Assembly (NCBI GenBank): GCA_039193455.1
Contig: JBCCWO010000007.1
Coordinates: forward strand, 99,733 to 163,732
Source of the DNA: JBCBGF01 sp039193455
GTDB lineage: Bacteria; Pseudomonadota; Alphaproteobacteria; Rhodobacterales; Rhodobacteraceae
DNA: 64,000 nucleotides
Direction: 5' to 3'
Shown here: positions 1 to 7,685 of the stretch, in pieces
How positions within the stretch are numbered: position 1 is the first letter of the stretch
How the letters are laid out: each line of letters begins with the position of its first letter
Notes under the pieces: model-generated
Seen by the model: the letters and a program-made list of their open reading frames with translations, nothing else
Told to the model about the DNA's origin: nothing
Database searches by the model: none
Made by a program: the position numbers and the translations under genes

Positions 1-528
1 ATGGCCGGGCTCGACAAGACGCCGCCCGACCTGATCGTGGGCCACGGTGTGCTGGGGCGGCTGCTGGCGCGGCTGACGATTGCCGCGGGATCACCGGCAC
101 CCACGGTGTGGGAGATCTCGGAAGATCGCAGCACTGGTGCCCAGGGCTATGAGGTGATCCATCCCGACGCCGATACGCGGCGCGATTACACCTCGGTCTA
201 CGATGCCTCGGGCAATGCGGGGCTCTTGAACGACCTCATCGGCCGGATCGCTAAGGGGGGCGAAATCGTGCTCGCCGGGTTCTACACCGACGCGATTTCC
301 TTCGCCTTCCCGCCCGCCTTTATGAAAGAGGCCCGCCTGCGCATCGCCGCAGAATGGGATCGGTCCGATCTGGCCGCGACCCGCGCGCTGATCGAGGCGG
401 GGGCCCTGTCGCTTTCGGGTCTGATCACCCACGAGCGGGCCGTCAGCGACGCGCCCGCCGCCTATGAAACGGCCTTCAGCGATGAGGCCTGCCTGAAAAT
501 GATTCTGGATTGGAGCGCTGCGGCATGA
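1..528 (+). CDS. bchC: BchC, 3-hydroxyethyl bacteriochlorophyllide a dehydrogenase (C-terminal part)
   Basis: Oxidises the 3-hydroxyethyl side chain of bacteriochlorophyllide to the acetyl group, late in bacteriochlorophyll a synthesis. The 175 residues visible are the C-terminal half of a medium-chain dehydrogenase-like protein of usually a little over 300 residues; the 5' end lies outside the window and the Met at residue 1 is most likely internal. The segment IVGHGVLGRLLARL (about 12-25) is the nucleotide-binding turn and GEIVLAGFY (about 87-95) is typical of BchC. The stop overlaps the next gene as ATGA, so bchC and bchX are translationally coupled. Identification rests on family recognition plus the bchXYZ neighbours. 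Confidence 0.93.
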   Translation: MAGLDKTPPDLIVGHGVLGRLLARLTIAAGSPAPTVWEISEDRSTGAQGYEVIHPDADTRRDYTSVYDASGNAGLLNDLIGRIAKGGEIVLAGFYTDAISFAFPPAFMKEARLRIAAEWDRSDLAATRALIEAGALSLSGLITHERAVSDAPAAYETAFSDEACLKMILDWSAAA

Positions 529-1526
529 CCCTGGATGTTCCCAACCTCAAGGATTTCGACCAGCGCCTGCGCGACGAGGCGCATGAAGATCTGGCCGATA
601 TCATTGCCGAGGAACCCACCTCGAAGACCCAGATCATCGCGATCTACGGCAAGGGCGGGATCGGCAAATCCTTCACGCTGGCAAATCTCAGCCACATGAT
701 GGCCGAGCAGGGCAAGCGTGTTCTGCTGATCGGCTGCGACCCCAAATCGGACACCACGAGCCTGCTTTTTGGCGGCAAAGCCTGCCCCACGATCATCGAA
801 ACCTCGACCAAAAAGAAACTGGCCGGGGAAGAGGTGAAGATCGGCGATGTCTGCTTTAAACGTGGCGGCGTCTTCGCGATGGAGCTGGGCGGGCCGGAAG
901 TGGGCCGGGGCTGTGGCGGCCGCGGGATCATCCACGGGTTCGAACTGCTCGAAAAACTTGGCTTCCATGACTGGGATTTCGACTATGTCCTGCTCGACTT
1001 TCTGGGCGACGTGGTCTGCGGCGGCTTTGGTCTGCCCATTGCGCGGGACATGGCGCAGAAGGTGATCCTTGTCGGGTCGAACGACCTGCAAAGCCTTTAT
1101 GTTGCCAACAATGTCTGCTCGGCGGTGGAGTATTTCCGCAAGCTCGGCGGCAATGTCGGTGTTGCGGGGCTTGTCATCAACAAGGACGATGGCTCTGGCG
1201 AGGCGCAAGCCTTTGCCAAGGCGGTCGACATCCCCGTGCTCGCCTCGATCCCGCAGGACGACGACTTGCGCAAGAAATCCGCCAACTATCAGATCGTTGG
1301 CACCGCTGAGAGCCATTGGGGCGATCTGTTCGCCGAGCTTGGCCTCAACGTCGCAGATGCCCCGCCGGTGCGCCCGAAGCCTCTCACACAGGACGGCCTT
1401 CTTGAACTCTTCGATGGCTCGGACACCGGCGCGGGCGTTGTTCTTGAACCCGCCACCGATCAGGACATGCGCGGCAAGAACGCAGCGCCCAAGCAATCGC
1501 TCGAGGTGATTTACGACGATGTGTGA
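525..1526 (+). CDS. bchX: BchX, chlorophyllide a reductase iron protein
   Basis: ATP-dependent electron donor (NifH-like homodimer with a shared 4Fe-4S cluster) for the BchYZ catalytic component, which reduces ring B of chlorophyllide a. 333 residues from the ATG that overlaps the bchC stop; a TTG 15 nt upstream is less likely. The P-loop YGKGGIGKSF is at 41-50. The cluster cysteines are visible as C130 in GRGCGGRG and C165 in GDVVCGGFG. The N-terminal 35 residues form the usual charged extension of BchX. The tail of the gene contains GAGGTGA, which serves as ribosome-binding site for the small ORF that follows. Confidence 0.97.
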   Translation: MTLDVPNLKDFDQRLRDEAHEDLADIIAEEPTSKTQIIAIYGKGGIGKSFTLANLSHMMAEQGKRVLLIGCDPKSDTTSLLFGGKACPTIIETSTKKKLAGEEVKIGDVCFKRGGVFAMELGGPEVGRGCGGRGIIHGFELLEKLGFHDWDFDYVLLDFLGDVVCGGFGLPIARDMAQKVILVGSNDLQSLYVANNVCSAVEYFRKLGGNVGVAGLVINKDDGSGEAQAFAKAVDIPVLASIPQDDDLRKKSANYQIVGTAESHWGDLFAELGLNVADAPPVRPKPLTQDGLLELFDGSDTGAGVVLEPATDQDMRGKNAAPKQSLEVIYDDV

Positions 1527-1653
1527 GGAGTGCCGCGACCACAAGCTCGACTGTACGAGCGCGATGATCCAGAACGCCCGGCCCGAACAGGTTCGGCGGC
1601 TGATCCTGGACATTCTGAATTCCCCCCTGCGTCCGCACGGATCCACGGCGTGA
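1519..1653 (+). CDS. Unknown 44-residue Cys-containing small ORF between bchX and bchY
   Basis: Starts inside the bchX tail (overlap of 8 nt) and ends with TGA overlapping the proposed GTG start of bchY as GTGA. A strong ribosome-binding site, GAGGTGA at 1503-1509, lies 9 nt before the ATG. The peptide begins MCEECRDHKLDC, giving cysteines at 2, 5 and 12 (C-x2-C-x6-C), then a predicted helix ending LILDILN. About 82 percent of its codons end in G or C, as in neighbouring genes. The overlapping upstream extension of the bchY frame has many A/T third positions and looks non-coding. I do not recognise a family. It could be a real small protein (metal or redox ligand), or a leader peptide that couples bchX to bchY translation. 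Confidence 0.55.
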   Translation: MCEECRDHKLDCTSAMIQNARPEQVRRLILDILNSPLRPHGSTA

Positions 1654-3221
1654 CGGGCGAGGTTCGATATGACGAGGCCGGGCAGGCCGAGGTGACGCTG
1701 GGCACCTCGGTTGGCGCGGAACCTGCGCCGGTGCTGCAGGGCGGCGATGGCATGGGTTGCCACGCCGGCGCGGCAGAGATGGAGGCGGCGGCCCGCATGG
1801 CGGGTAAGTCCGAGATCCTCGATCAATACGCCAAGGACTATCCCCAGGGCCCCCACGACAAACCGCAATCCATGTGCCCGGCCTTTGGGTCGTTGCGTGT
1901 GGGGCTACGCATGCGGCGGGTGGCCACGGTGCTGTCGGGATCGGCCTGCTGCGTCTATGGGCTGACCTTTGTCAGCCATTTCTACGGCGCGCGGCGCTCG
2001 GTCGGCTATGTGCCGTTCAATTCCGAGACCTTGGTGACCGGCAAGCTTTTCGAAGACATCCGCGAGGCGGTGCACGATCTGGCCGACCCCGATCGCTATG
2101 ACGCGATCGTGGTGACGAACCTCTGCGTGCCCACGGCGTCCGGCGTGCCGCTGCGGCTTTTGCCGGACGAGATCGACGGCGTCCGGATCGTCGGCATCGA
2201 CGTGCCGGGCTTTGGTATCCCGACCCATGCCGAGGCCAAGGATGTGCTGGCCGGAGCCATGCTGAAATACGCCCGCGAAGAGATCGAGGCCGGGCCGGTG
2301 CAGGCGCCTGCTTCGGGTAAGGCGGATCGGCCGACCGTGGCGCTTTTGGGCGAGATGTTTCCTGCCGATCCGATGATGGTTGGTGCGATGCTGGCCCCGC
2401 TTGGCCTGGCTGCGGGGCCCGTGGTGCCCTGTCGCGAATGGCGAGAGCTTTATGCTGCGCTCGATTGCGGGGCGGCGGCGGCGATCCATCCGTTCTACAC
2501 CGCCGCCATTCGCGAGTTTGAGGCGGCGGGGCGGCCGATCGTGGGATCGGCGCCTGTGGGCCATGACGGAACAGCCAATTGGCTTCGGCAGATCGGAGAG
2601 GCCTTTGGCGTCGGATCCGATCAAGTGGCCGCCGCGCAGAACGCGTTTCTCCCCGCGATCAAGGGCGCGCTGGCGGCCACGCCGATCAAGGGCACGGTGA
2701 CCTTGTCGGGGTATGAGGGATCCGAGCTGCTGGTCGCGCGCCTGCTGATCGAAAGCGGTGCAGATGTGCCCTATGTCGGCACCGCCTGCCCACGCACGCC
2801 GCAATCCAACTGGGACCGGGAATGGTTGGAATCCCGGGGCGTTACGGTGAAATTCCGCGCCTCGCTGGAGGATGATTGCGCCGCGATGGAGGCGATCAGG
2901 CCTGACCTCGCCATCGGCACAACGCCGGTGGTGCAGAAGGCCAAGGAGCTGGCCATTCCGGGGCTCTATTTCACCAACCTGATCTCGGCCCGCCCGCTGA
3001 TGGGCCCCGCCGGCGCAGGCAGTCTGCAGCAGGTGGTCAATGCCGCCATCGCCAACAAGGATCGCATGGACGACATGCGCGCCTTCTTCGAAGGGGTGGG
3101 CCACGGCGATACCGCTGGCGTCTGGGAAGGCGACCCGAACCTGCGGCCCGATTTCCGGGCGCAGCACCAGAAGAAGCTCGACAAGCAAGCCCGCGCAGCC
3201 AAAGCGGCGGAGATGATCTGA
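1650..3221 (+). CDS. bchY: BchY, chlorophyllide a reductase subunit Y
   Basis: Subunit of the catalytic BchYZ component that converts chlorophyllide a towards bacteriochlorophyllide. 523 residues from GTG 1650, a start chosen because it overlaps the stop of the coupled 44-residue ORF and because codon use becomes coding-like only after it. A GTG at 1530 in the same frame or an ATG at 1752 (MGCHAG) are alternatives; the family is around 500 residues. Conserved cysteines expected to hold the 4Fe-4S cluster are seen at C76 (SMCPAFG), C100/C101 (SACCVYG) and C159 (TNLCVPT). The strong family signature QSMCPAFGSLRVGLRMRR is present. Confidence 0.95.
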   Translation: MTGEVRYDEAGQAEVTLGTSVGAEPAPVLQGGDGMGCHAGAAEMEAAARMAGKSEILDQYAKDYPQGPHDKPQSMCPAFGSLRVGLRMRRVATVLSGSACCVYGLTFVSHFYGARRSVGYVPFNSETLVTGKLFEDIREAVHDLADPDRYDAIVVTNLCVPTASGVPLRLLPDEIDGVRIVGIDVPGFGIPTHAEAKDVLAGAMLKYAREEIEAGPVQAPASGKADRPTVALLGEMFPADPMMVGAMLAPLGLAAGPVVPCREWRELYAALDCGAAAAIHPFYTAAIREFEAAGRPIVGSAPVGHDGTANWLRQIGEAFGVGSDQVAAAQNAFLPAIKGALAATPIKGTVTLSGYEGSELLVARLLIESGADVPYVGTACPRTPQSNWDREWLESRGVTVKFRASLEDDCAAMEAIRPDLAIGTTPVVQKAKELAIPGLYFTNLISARPLMGPAGAGSLQQVVNAAIANKDRMDDMRAFFEGVGHGDTAGVWEGDPNLRPDFRAQHQKKLDKQARAAKAAEMI

Positions 3222-3364
3222 TGCGGGTTTACGACCATAAATCCGCAGGGCGCGGAGTCGCGATTTGCGCCGCCACTTGGGGTCGCGCAATGGCAGATTC
3301 TGCGGCGCACAACCCGTACAAATCCCGTACACACCCCGTACACCGCGAGGTGCGCGGATGCTGA
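3221..3364 (+). other. bchY-bchZ junction: 47-codon ORF over a possible dispersed repeat
   Basis: The 136-nt gap between bchY and bchZ is open in one frame from an ATG that overlaps the bchY stop (TGATG) to a TGA that overlaps the bchZ start. It would encode a 47-residue basic peptide, beginning MRVYDHKSAG. That opening resembles the start of BchZ (MLIQDHDRAG), so part may derive from a duplicated 5' end. Only about 64 percent of codons end in G/C, lower than in true genes here, and the 3' half is a short tandem repeat. I judge it more likely a repeat insertion that happens to be open than a protein gene, but translation across it would keep bchZ coupled to bchY. Confidence 0.4.
3313..3345 (+). 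repeat. Three 11-bp phased copies of CCCGTACA before bchZ
   Basis: CCCGTACA occurs at 3313-3320, 3324-3331 and 3335-3342, exactly 11 bp apart, each followed by a variable trinucleotide (AAT, CAC, CCG). The array ends about 15 nt before the bchZ start codon and overlaps the approach to its ribosome-binding site (GAGGTG, 3347-3352). Each unit carries the self-complementary GTAC. Sequence-level observation only; a protein-binding array or a fragment of a dispersed Rhodobacterales intergenic repeat are both possible. Confidence 0.7.
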
Positions 3365-4836
3365 TCCAGGACCATGATCGCGCGGGCGGGTACTGGGGGG
3401 CAGTCTATGCCTTTTGTGCCGTCAAGGGCCTGCAGGTCGTCATCGACGGCCCGGTGGGATGCGAAAATCTGCCGGTGACATCGGTCTTGCACTACACCGA
3501 CGCGTTGCCGCCGCATGAGCTGCCCATCGTCACGACGGGTCTGGGCGAGGAAGAGCTGGGCCGCGACGGGACCGAGGGCGCGATGAAGCGGGCCTGGGGT
3601 ACACTTGATCCGGCCCTGCCGGCGGTGGTCGTGACCGGGTCGATTGCCGAGATGATCGGCGGCGGTGTCACACCGCAGGGCACCAACATCCAGCGCTTCC
3701 TGCCGCGCACGATCGATGAGGATCAGTGGGAATGCGCCGACCGGGCGATGACCTGGATCTTTACCGAGTTCGGCATGACCAAGGGCCGGATGCCGCCTGA
3801 GAAGAAGCGCCCTGAGGATGCCAAGCCCCGGGTGAACATCCTTGGCCCGATGTATGGCACGTTCAACATGCCCTCGGACCTGGCCGAAATCCGTCGGCTG
3901 GTCGAAGGCATCGGGGCCGAGATCAATATGGTGATGCCGCTTGGCGCGCACCTGGCCGAGATGCGCAACCTCGTGAATGCCGATGTGAATATCTGCATGT
4001 ATCGCGAGTTCGGGCGCGGGCTGGCCGAGTGCCTTGGCAAGCCGTATCTGCAGGCGCCCATCGGGATCGATTCGACCACGAAGTTCCTGCGCACGCTGGG
4101 CGAGATGTTGGGGCTCGACCCCGAGCCGTTCATCGAACGCGAAAAGCATTCGACCATCAAACCGGTCTGGGACCTGTGGCGGTCGGTGACGCAGGATTTC
4201 TTTGCCACGGCGAGCTTTGGCATCGTCGCGAACGAAACCTATGCCCGCGGCATCCGGCATTTCCTTGAATCCGATCTGGGCCTGCCCTGCGCCTTTGCCG
4301 TCGCCCGGTCGGCGGGCAAGAAGACGAACAATGACGAGGTGCGCGCGCTGATGGCGCAGCACCGGCCGCTGATCGTCCTGGGGTCGATCAATGAAAAGAT
4401 GTATCTGGCCGAACTGAAGGCCGGGCATGGGCCGGCGCCAGCGTTCCTTCCGGCAAGCTTCCCCGGCGCCGCCATTCGCCGGGCCACCGGCACGCCGTTC
4501 ATGGGCTATGCGGGCGCGACCTACCTGCTGCAAGAGGTGTGCAACGGGCTGTTCGATGCGCTGTTCCACATCCTGCCGCTTGGGTCAGAGATGGACAGCG
4601 CCGAAGCGACGCCCACGACCCTGCGCCGCGACTTTCCCTGGGACGAGGACGCGCAGGAAGCGCTCGACCGGATCGTTGCGACCCACCCCATTCTCACACG
4701 GATCTCGGCGGCCAAGACGCTGCGCGACGCCGCCGAAAAGGCGGCGCTCGAAGCGGGCGCCGAACGTGTGGTCAAGGAAACTGTCGAAGCGCTGCAACCC
4801 GCGCGCCCGACAGCCAACAAAGGAGACAAGTCATGA
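3358..4836 (+). CDS. bchZ: BchZ, chlorophyllide a reductase subunit Z
   Basis: Second subunit of the nitrogenase-like chlorophyllide a oxidoreductase; pairs with BchY and contributes one cluster ligand and part of the substrate site. 492 residues from ATG 3358, preceded by GAGGTG with a 5-nt spacer; an upstream in-frame start at 3265 would add 31 residues with no family match. C35 in GPVGCENLPV is the position known to complete the BchYZ 4Fe-4S cluster. The signature LHYTDALPPHELPIV follows. The stop overlaps pufQ as ATGA, so the bch and puf genes form one superoperon; the puf promoter is expected inside the bchZ 3' region but I cannot place it. Confidence 0.96.
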   Translation: MLIQDHDRAGGYWGAVYAFCAVKGLQVVIDGPVGCENLPVTSVLHYTDALPPHELPIVTTGLGEEELGRDGTEGAMKRAWGTLDPALPAVVVTGSIAEMIGGGVTPQGTNIQRFLPRTIDEDQWECADRAMTWIFTEFGMTKGRMPPEKKRPEDAKPRVNILGPMYGTFNMPSDLAEIRRLVEGIGAEINMVMPLGAHLAEMRNLVNADVNICMYREFGRGLAECLGKPYLQAPIGIDSTTKFLRTLGEMLGLDPEPFIEREKHSTIKPVWDLWRSVTQDFFATASFGIVANETYARGIRHFLESDLGLPCAFAVARSAGKKTNNDEVRALMAQHRPLIVLGSINEKMYLAELKAGHGPAPAFLPASFPGAAIRRATGTPFMGYAGATYLLQEVCNGLFDALFHILPLGSEMDSAEATPTTLRRDFPWDEDAQEALDRIVATHPILTRISAAKTLRDAAEKAALEAGAERVVKETVEALQPARPTANKGDKS

Positions 4837-5066
4837 CCGATCAAACGACGGACAGCGTGATGGGGCCAAGCCCGCGTGCGCAGCATCGCCCGCCCAAGAC
4901 CGAGTTCCTTGTCTATTTCGGCATCATCTTTGTGGCGACCCTGCCGCTGGCCGTGCTGACCTGGGCGCTGCACGCCGTGAAGCAGGGCGGTCTGCCGGAG
5001 AAGGGTCCGGTGGCGCGCGCCTGGAGCCAGGCGCGGATCATCACGCCCATGATTTTCTCGGCCTGA
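4833..5066 (+). CDS. pufQ: PufQ, puf operon regulatory/assembly protein
   Basis: Small membrane protein (77 residues) encoded first in Rhodobacter-type puf operons. In Rhodobacter it affects bacteriochlorophyll production and is thought to act as a pigment or intermediate carrier. One transmembrane segment (about 25-47, LVYFGIIFVATLPLAVLTWAL) is followed by the typical C-terminus ARAWSQARIITPMIFSA. AGGAG at 4821-4825 precedes the ATG by 7 nt. It overlaps the bchZ stop by 4 nt. The gap to pufB (5067-5188) holds a C-run/G-run hairpin at about 5085-5109 and a direct repeat of CCCAAGGG. Confidence 0.95.
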   Translation: MTDQTTDSVMGPSPRAQHRPPKTEFLVYFGIIFVATLPLAVLTWALHAVKQGGLPEKGPVARAWSQARIITPMIFSA

Positions 5067-5084
5067 GGGCATGAGACCAGAATT

Positions 5085-5109
5085 CCACTTCTCCCCCCCG
5101 GGGGAGTGG
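5085..5109 (+). promoter_or_regulatory. Stem-loop in the pufQ-pufB gap
   Basis: Inverted repeat CTCCCCC (5091-5097) with GGGGGAG (5100-5106), extended outward imperfectly by CCA and TGG. In Rhodobacter the 5' end of the processed pufBA message lies in this gap, so the structure probably affects processing or stability. No T tract follows, so it is not a classic terminator. Confidence 0.5.
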
Positions 5110-5188
5110 ATGCCCAAGGGGCATGACGCCCCAAGGGAACCCGGCCGCGGGGGACGCGGCGTCAGTCAAACGATCCGGAGGAGAGTTA

Positions 5189-5344
5189 ATGGCTGATAGA
5201 ACCGACCTGTCGTTCACAGGTCTTACCGACGAGCAGGCGCAAGAGTTGCACTCCGTCTACATGGGCGGGCTTTGGCTATTCGTAGCCGTGGCCGGTGTTG
5301 CCCATTTGGCGACGTACATCTGGCGTCCGTGGTTCGCGTGGTAA
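5189..5344 (+). CDS. pufB: PufB, light-harvesting 1 beta polypeptide
   Basis: 51-residue single-span antenna protein of the LH1 ring round the reaction centre. H39 in GVAHLATYIWRPW is the bacteriochlorophyll ligand, and the C-terminal WRPWFAW is the LH1 beta signature. The transmembrane segment is about 26-46. The start is fixed by GGAGGAGAG ending a few bases before ATG; a longer in-frame ORF from 5123 has no family support. Confidence 0.97.
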   Translation: MADRTDLSFTGLTDEQAQELHSVYMGGLWLFVAVAGVAHLATYIWRPWFAW

Positions 5345-5359
5345 GGGGAGACAGAAGAA

Positions 5360-5521
5360 ATGGCTAAGTTCTACAAGATCTGGCTGATCTTCGATCCGCG
5401 TCGCGTATTCGTGGCGCAGGGGGTCTTCCTTTTCCTGCTGGCAGCAATGATCCATCTCGTGCTGCTCAGCCATCCACACTTCAACTGGTTTGAACTCACG
5501 GCGGCTGCGGCTGCCCAGTAG
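5360..5521 (+). CDS. pufA: PufA, light-harvesting 1 alpha polypeptide
   Basis: 53-residue LH1 alpha subunit. It opens MAKFYKIWLIFDPRRVFVA, the standard alpha N-terminus; H32 in AAMIHLVLLS binds bacteriochlorophyll and FNWFEL closes the membrane-exit region. It lies 15 nt after pufB with ribosome-binding site GGGGAGA. Alpha and beta pair as the repeating unit of LH1. It has an alanine-rich tail (TAAAAAQ). Confidence 0.97.
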   Translation: MAKFYKIWLIFDPRRVFVAQGVFLFLLAAMIHLVLLSHPHFNWFELTAAAAAQ

Positions 5522-5546
5522 GGATTCCAGGTGGAACGACAAGGCT

Positions 5547-5569
5547 GCGGGCGGGTTTCGCCCGCCCGC
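5547..5569 (+). promoter_or_regulatory. pufA-pufL intergenic mRNA-stabilising hairpin
   Basis: Perfect 9-bp GC stem GCGGGCGGG (5547-5555) with CCCGCCCGC (5561-5569) and loop TTTCG, 25 nt after the pufA stop. In Rhodobacter a hairpin at the same place blocks 3'-to-5' decay of the pufBA segment and so sets the excess of antenna over reaction-centre protein. No T run follows, which fits a stabiliser and not a terminator. Confidence 0.85.
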
Positions 5570-5634
5570 GGCAAACCAACTTGGACGACGGCACATCGGC
5601 ACGCCCGCACGCCGCCTGAAACGGAGTAAGAAGT

Positions 5635-6483
5635 ATGGCACTGCTCAGCTTCGAACGAAAATATCGTGTGCCTGGGGGCACACTCGTCGGCGGCGAGTTG
5701 TTCGACTTCTGGGTCGGACCGTTCTACGTCGGCTTTTTCGGGGTCATGACGATTTTCTTCGCTGGCCTCGGCACCATCCTGATCTTTTACGGGGCCACGC
5801 TCCAGGGCACCTGGAACCCGTGGCTGATTTCGATCAACCCGCCGCCCCTGTCCTATGGCCTGGGCCCGGCGCCTTTGGAAACCGGAGGGTTATGGCAGAT
5901 CATAACGATCTGTGCCCACGGGGCCTTCATCGGCTGGGCGCTGCGCGAGGTTGAGATTTGCCGCAAGCTGGGCATCGGTTTTCACGTGCCGATCGCCTTT
6001 GGCTTTGCGATCTTTGCCTACAGCACGCTGGTGGTGATCCGTCCGGTTCTGATGGGCGCCTGGGGGCATGGTTTTCCCTACGGCATCTGGAGCCATCTCG
6101 ATTGGGTGAGCTACACCGGATACCTTTATGGCAACTTCCACTACAACCCGGCGCATATGATCGCGGTGACGTTCTTTTTCACCAACTGTCTGGCGCTTGC
6201 GCTGCATGGCTCGCTGATCCTGTCGGCGGCCAACCCGGAGAAGGACAAGGAAGTCCGCTCGCCTGAGCATGAGGACACCTTCTTCCGCGATTTCATCGGC
6301 TACTCGATCGGGCCACTCGGCATCCACCGGCTGGGCCTGCTCTTGGCGCTCAATGCCGGGTTCTGGAGCGCGATCTGCATCGTGATCTCGGGCACGGTCT
6401 GGTTCGACCAGTGGGTAGTCTGGTGGGATTGGTACGTATTCCTGCCCTGGTGGGCCGACATTGCTGGAGGCGTCAATGGCTGA
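5635..6483 (+). CDS. pufL: PufL, photosynthetic reaction centre L subunit
   Basis: 282-residue five-helix membrane protein that binds the cofactors of the type II reaction centre with PufM. Pigment and iron ligands are visible: His in WSHLDWVS, NPAHMIAV, ALHGSLIL and GIHRLGL (equivalents of H153, H173, H190 and H230). The N-terminus MALLSFERKYRVPGGT is canonical. CGGAGTAAG precedes the ATG. The 3' end overlaps pufM by 8 nt. Confidence 0.98.
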   Translation: MALLSFERKYRVPGGTLVGGELFDFWVGPFYVGFFGVMTIFFAGLGTILIFYGATLQGTWNPWLISINPPPLSYGLGPAPLETGGLWQIITICAHGAFIGWALREVEICRKLGIGFHVPIAFGFAIFAYSTLVVIRPVLMGAWGHGFPYGIWSHLDWVSYTGYLYGNFHYNPAHMIAVTFFFTNCLALALHGSLILSAANPEKDKEVRSPEHEDTFFRDFIGYSIGPLGIHRLGLLLALNAGFWSAICIVISGTVWFDQWVVWWDWYVFLPWWADIAGGVNG

Positions 6484-7459
6484 GTATCAGAATATCTTCA
6501 CCCAGGTGCAGGTGCAGGGCCCCCCGGAAATGGGGATGGTCGAGGCCGGTGTTGACCTGGGCGACCGGTCGAAGGGGACGAGCTTTTCGCAGCTCTTCGG
6601 CTGGTTCGGCAACGCGCAGCTGGGGCCCTTCTATCTGGGGCCCTGGGGGCTCTTGTCGCTGATGTCGGGCTCGATCTGGTTCTTCATGGTGGGGGCCTGG
6701 TACTGGTACCAGGTGGACTTTAACCCCGCCGTGTTCATGCGGGATCTGTTCTATCTCTCGCTTGAGCCACCCTCGCCCGAATACGGGCTCACCTTCCCAC
6801 CGATGGCGGAGGGGGGCTATTACCTGATCGCCTCGTTCTTCCTTCTGGTGGGCGTGATGAGCTGGTTCATCCGGTCCTGGGTGCTGGCCAACCAGCTGGG
6901 GATGGGCAAGCATGTGTGCTACGCCTTTGCCAGCGCGATCTGGTTGTTCCTGGTGCTGGGCCTCTTCCGCCCGATCCTGATGGGGTCGTGGTCCGAGGCG
7001 GTGCCGTATGGCATCTTCACCCATCTCGACTGGACGAACCTCTTTTCGCTGACCTACGGCAACCTCTTCTACAACCCGTTCCACGCGCTCTCGATTGCGT
7101 TCCTCTATGGATCGGCGCTGCTCTTTGCGATGCATGGTGCGACGATCCTTGCGGTGACCCGCTTTGGCGGTGATCGCGAGTTGGAACAGATCGTCGACCG
7201 GGGCACCGCCTCGGAACGTGCGGGGCTGTTCTGGCGCTGGACCATGGGGTTCAACGCCACGATGGAGGGGATCCACCGGTGGGCCTGGTGGTTTGCGGTG
7301 CTGACGACGCTGACCGGCGGCATCGGCATCCTGATCACCGGCACGGTTGTCGACGACTGGTTCCTGTGGGCGCAGCAGCACGGCTATGGCGCGGCAGAGA
7401 ACTATGTGCCCGCGGCGACGCCGGAAGACTTCCTGCCTTACCTTCCTCCAGCGGAGTAA
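6476..7459 (+). CDS. pufM: PufM, photosynthetic reaction centre M subunit
   Basis: 327-residue partner of PufL. Ligands are visible: His in FTHLDWTN, NPFHALSI, AMHGATIL and GIHRWAWW, and the iron-ligand Glu within the loop GGDRELEQIVDRG. The tyrosine in AFLYGSALLF near the special pair is present. The ATG lies inside the pufL tail with GGAGG 5 nt upstream. The protein ends without the long extension seen when a cytochrome subunit gene (pufC) follows; here pufX follows instead. Confidence 0.98.
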   Translation: MAEYQNIFTQVQVQGPPEMGMVEAGVDLGDRSKGTSFSQLFGWFGNAQLGPFYLGPWGLLSLMSGSIWFFMVGAWYWYQVDFNPAVFMRDLFYLSLEPPSPEYGLTFPPMAEGGYYLIASFFLLVGVMSWFIRSWVLANQLGMGKHVCYAFASAIWLFLVLGLFRPILMGSWSEAVPYGIFTHLDWTNLFSLTYGNLFYNPFHALSIAFLYGSALLFAMHGATILAVTRFGGDRELEQIVDRGTASERAGLFWRWTMGFNATMEGIHRWAWWFAVLTTLTGGIGILITGTVVDDWFLWAQQHGYGAAENYVPAATPEDFLPYLPPAE

Positions 7460-7465
7460 TCGATC

Positions 7466-7684
7466 ATGTCCAAAAATGACGACTGGTACCTGGAAAACAC
7501 GCCCAAGCCTTCGCTGCGCTTCTGGATCCTGAGCCAGATGACCATGGGGGCGGCCTATGCGGCCCTGGTGCTGTTTGGCGTGATTGCCGTCCTTCTCGTC
7601 ATCCGCGCAGTGTCGTTCCTGTTGCCCGAAGATCCCTTCGCGGCGCTGGACACGGGCGCGCGGGTGCTGAGCGCACTTGTTTGA
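7466..7684 (+). CDS. pufX: PufX, LH1 ring-opening reaction-centre core protein
   Basis: 72-residue single-span protein. In Rhodobacter it interrupts the LH1 ring to allow quinone exchange and promotes core dimers. The polar N-terminus (MSKNDDWYLENTPKP) leads into a transmembrane helix (about 24-48) rich in small residues (TMGAAYAALVLFG). The C-terminus ALDTGARVLSALV parallels the ALETGIELIKHLV end of known PufX. PufX diverges fast, so the call rests on position (6 nt after pufM, last puf gene, dxs next), size and these segments. Its presence in place of pufC is informative about lineage. Confidence 0.88.
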   Translation: MSKNDDWYLENTPKPSLRFWILSQMTMGAAYAALVLFGVIAVLLVIRAVSFLLPEDPFAALDTGARVLSALV

Positions 7685-7685
7685 G

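Noticed and set aside
1530..1649. Upstream GTG extension of bchY by 40 codons
   Set aside because: Third codon positions are A/T-rich there, while the overlapping 44-codon ORF in another frame has coding-like use and a strong ribosome-binding site.
1519..1700. Frameshift that splits a longer BchY
   Set aside because: As I remember them, BchY proteins have only a short variable tail before the GCH segment, so the small ORF is not needed for a complete BchY; a fused form cannot be fully excluded without relatives.
5490..5954. 154-codon frame across the pufA tail, gap and pufL start
   Set aside because: Out of frame with pufL and pufA, crosses the mRNA hairpin, Arg-rich; pufA and pufL explain the region.
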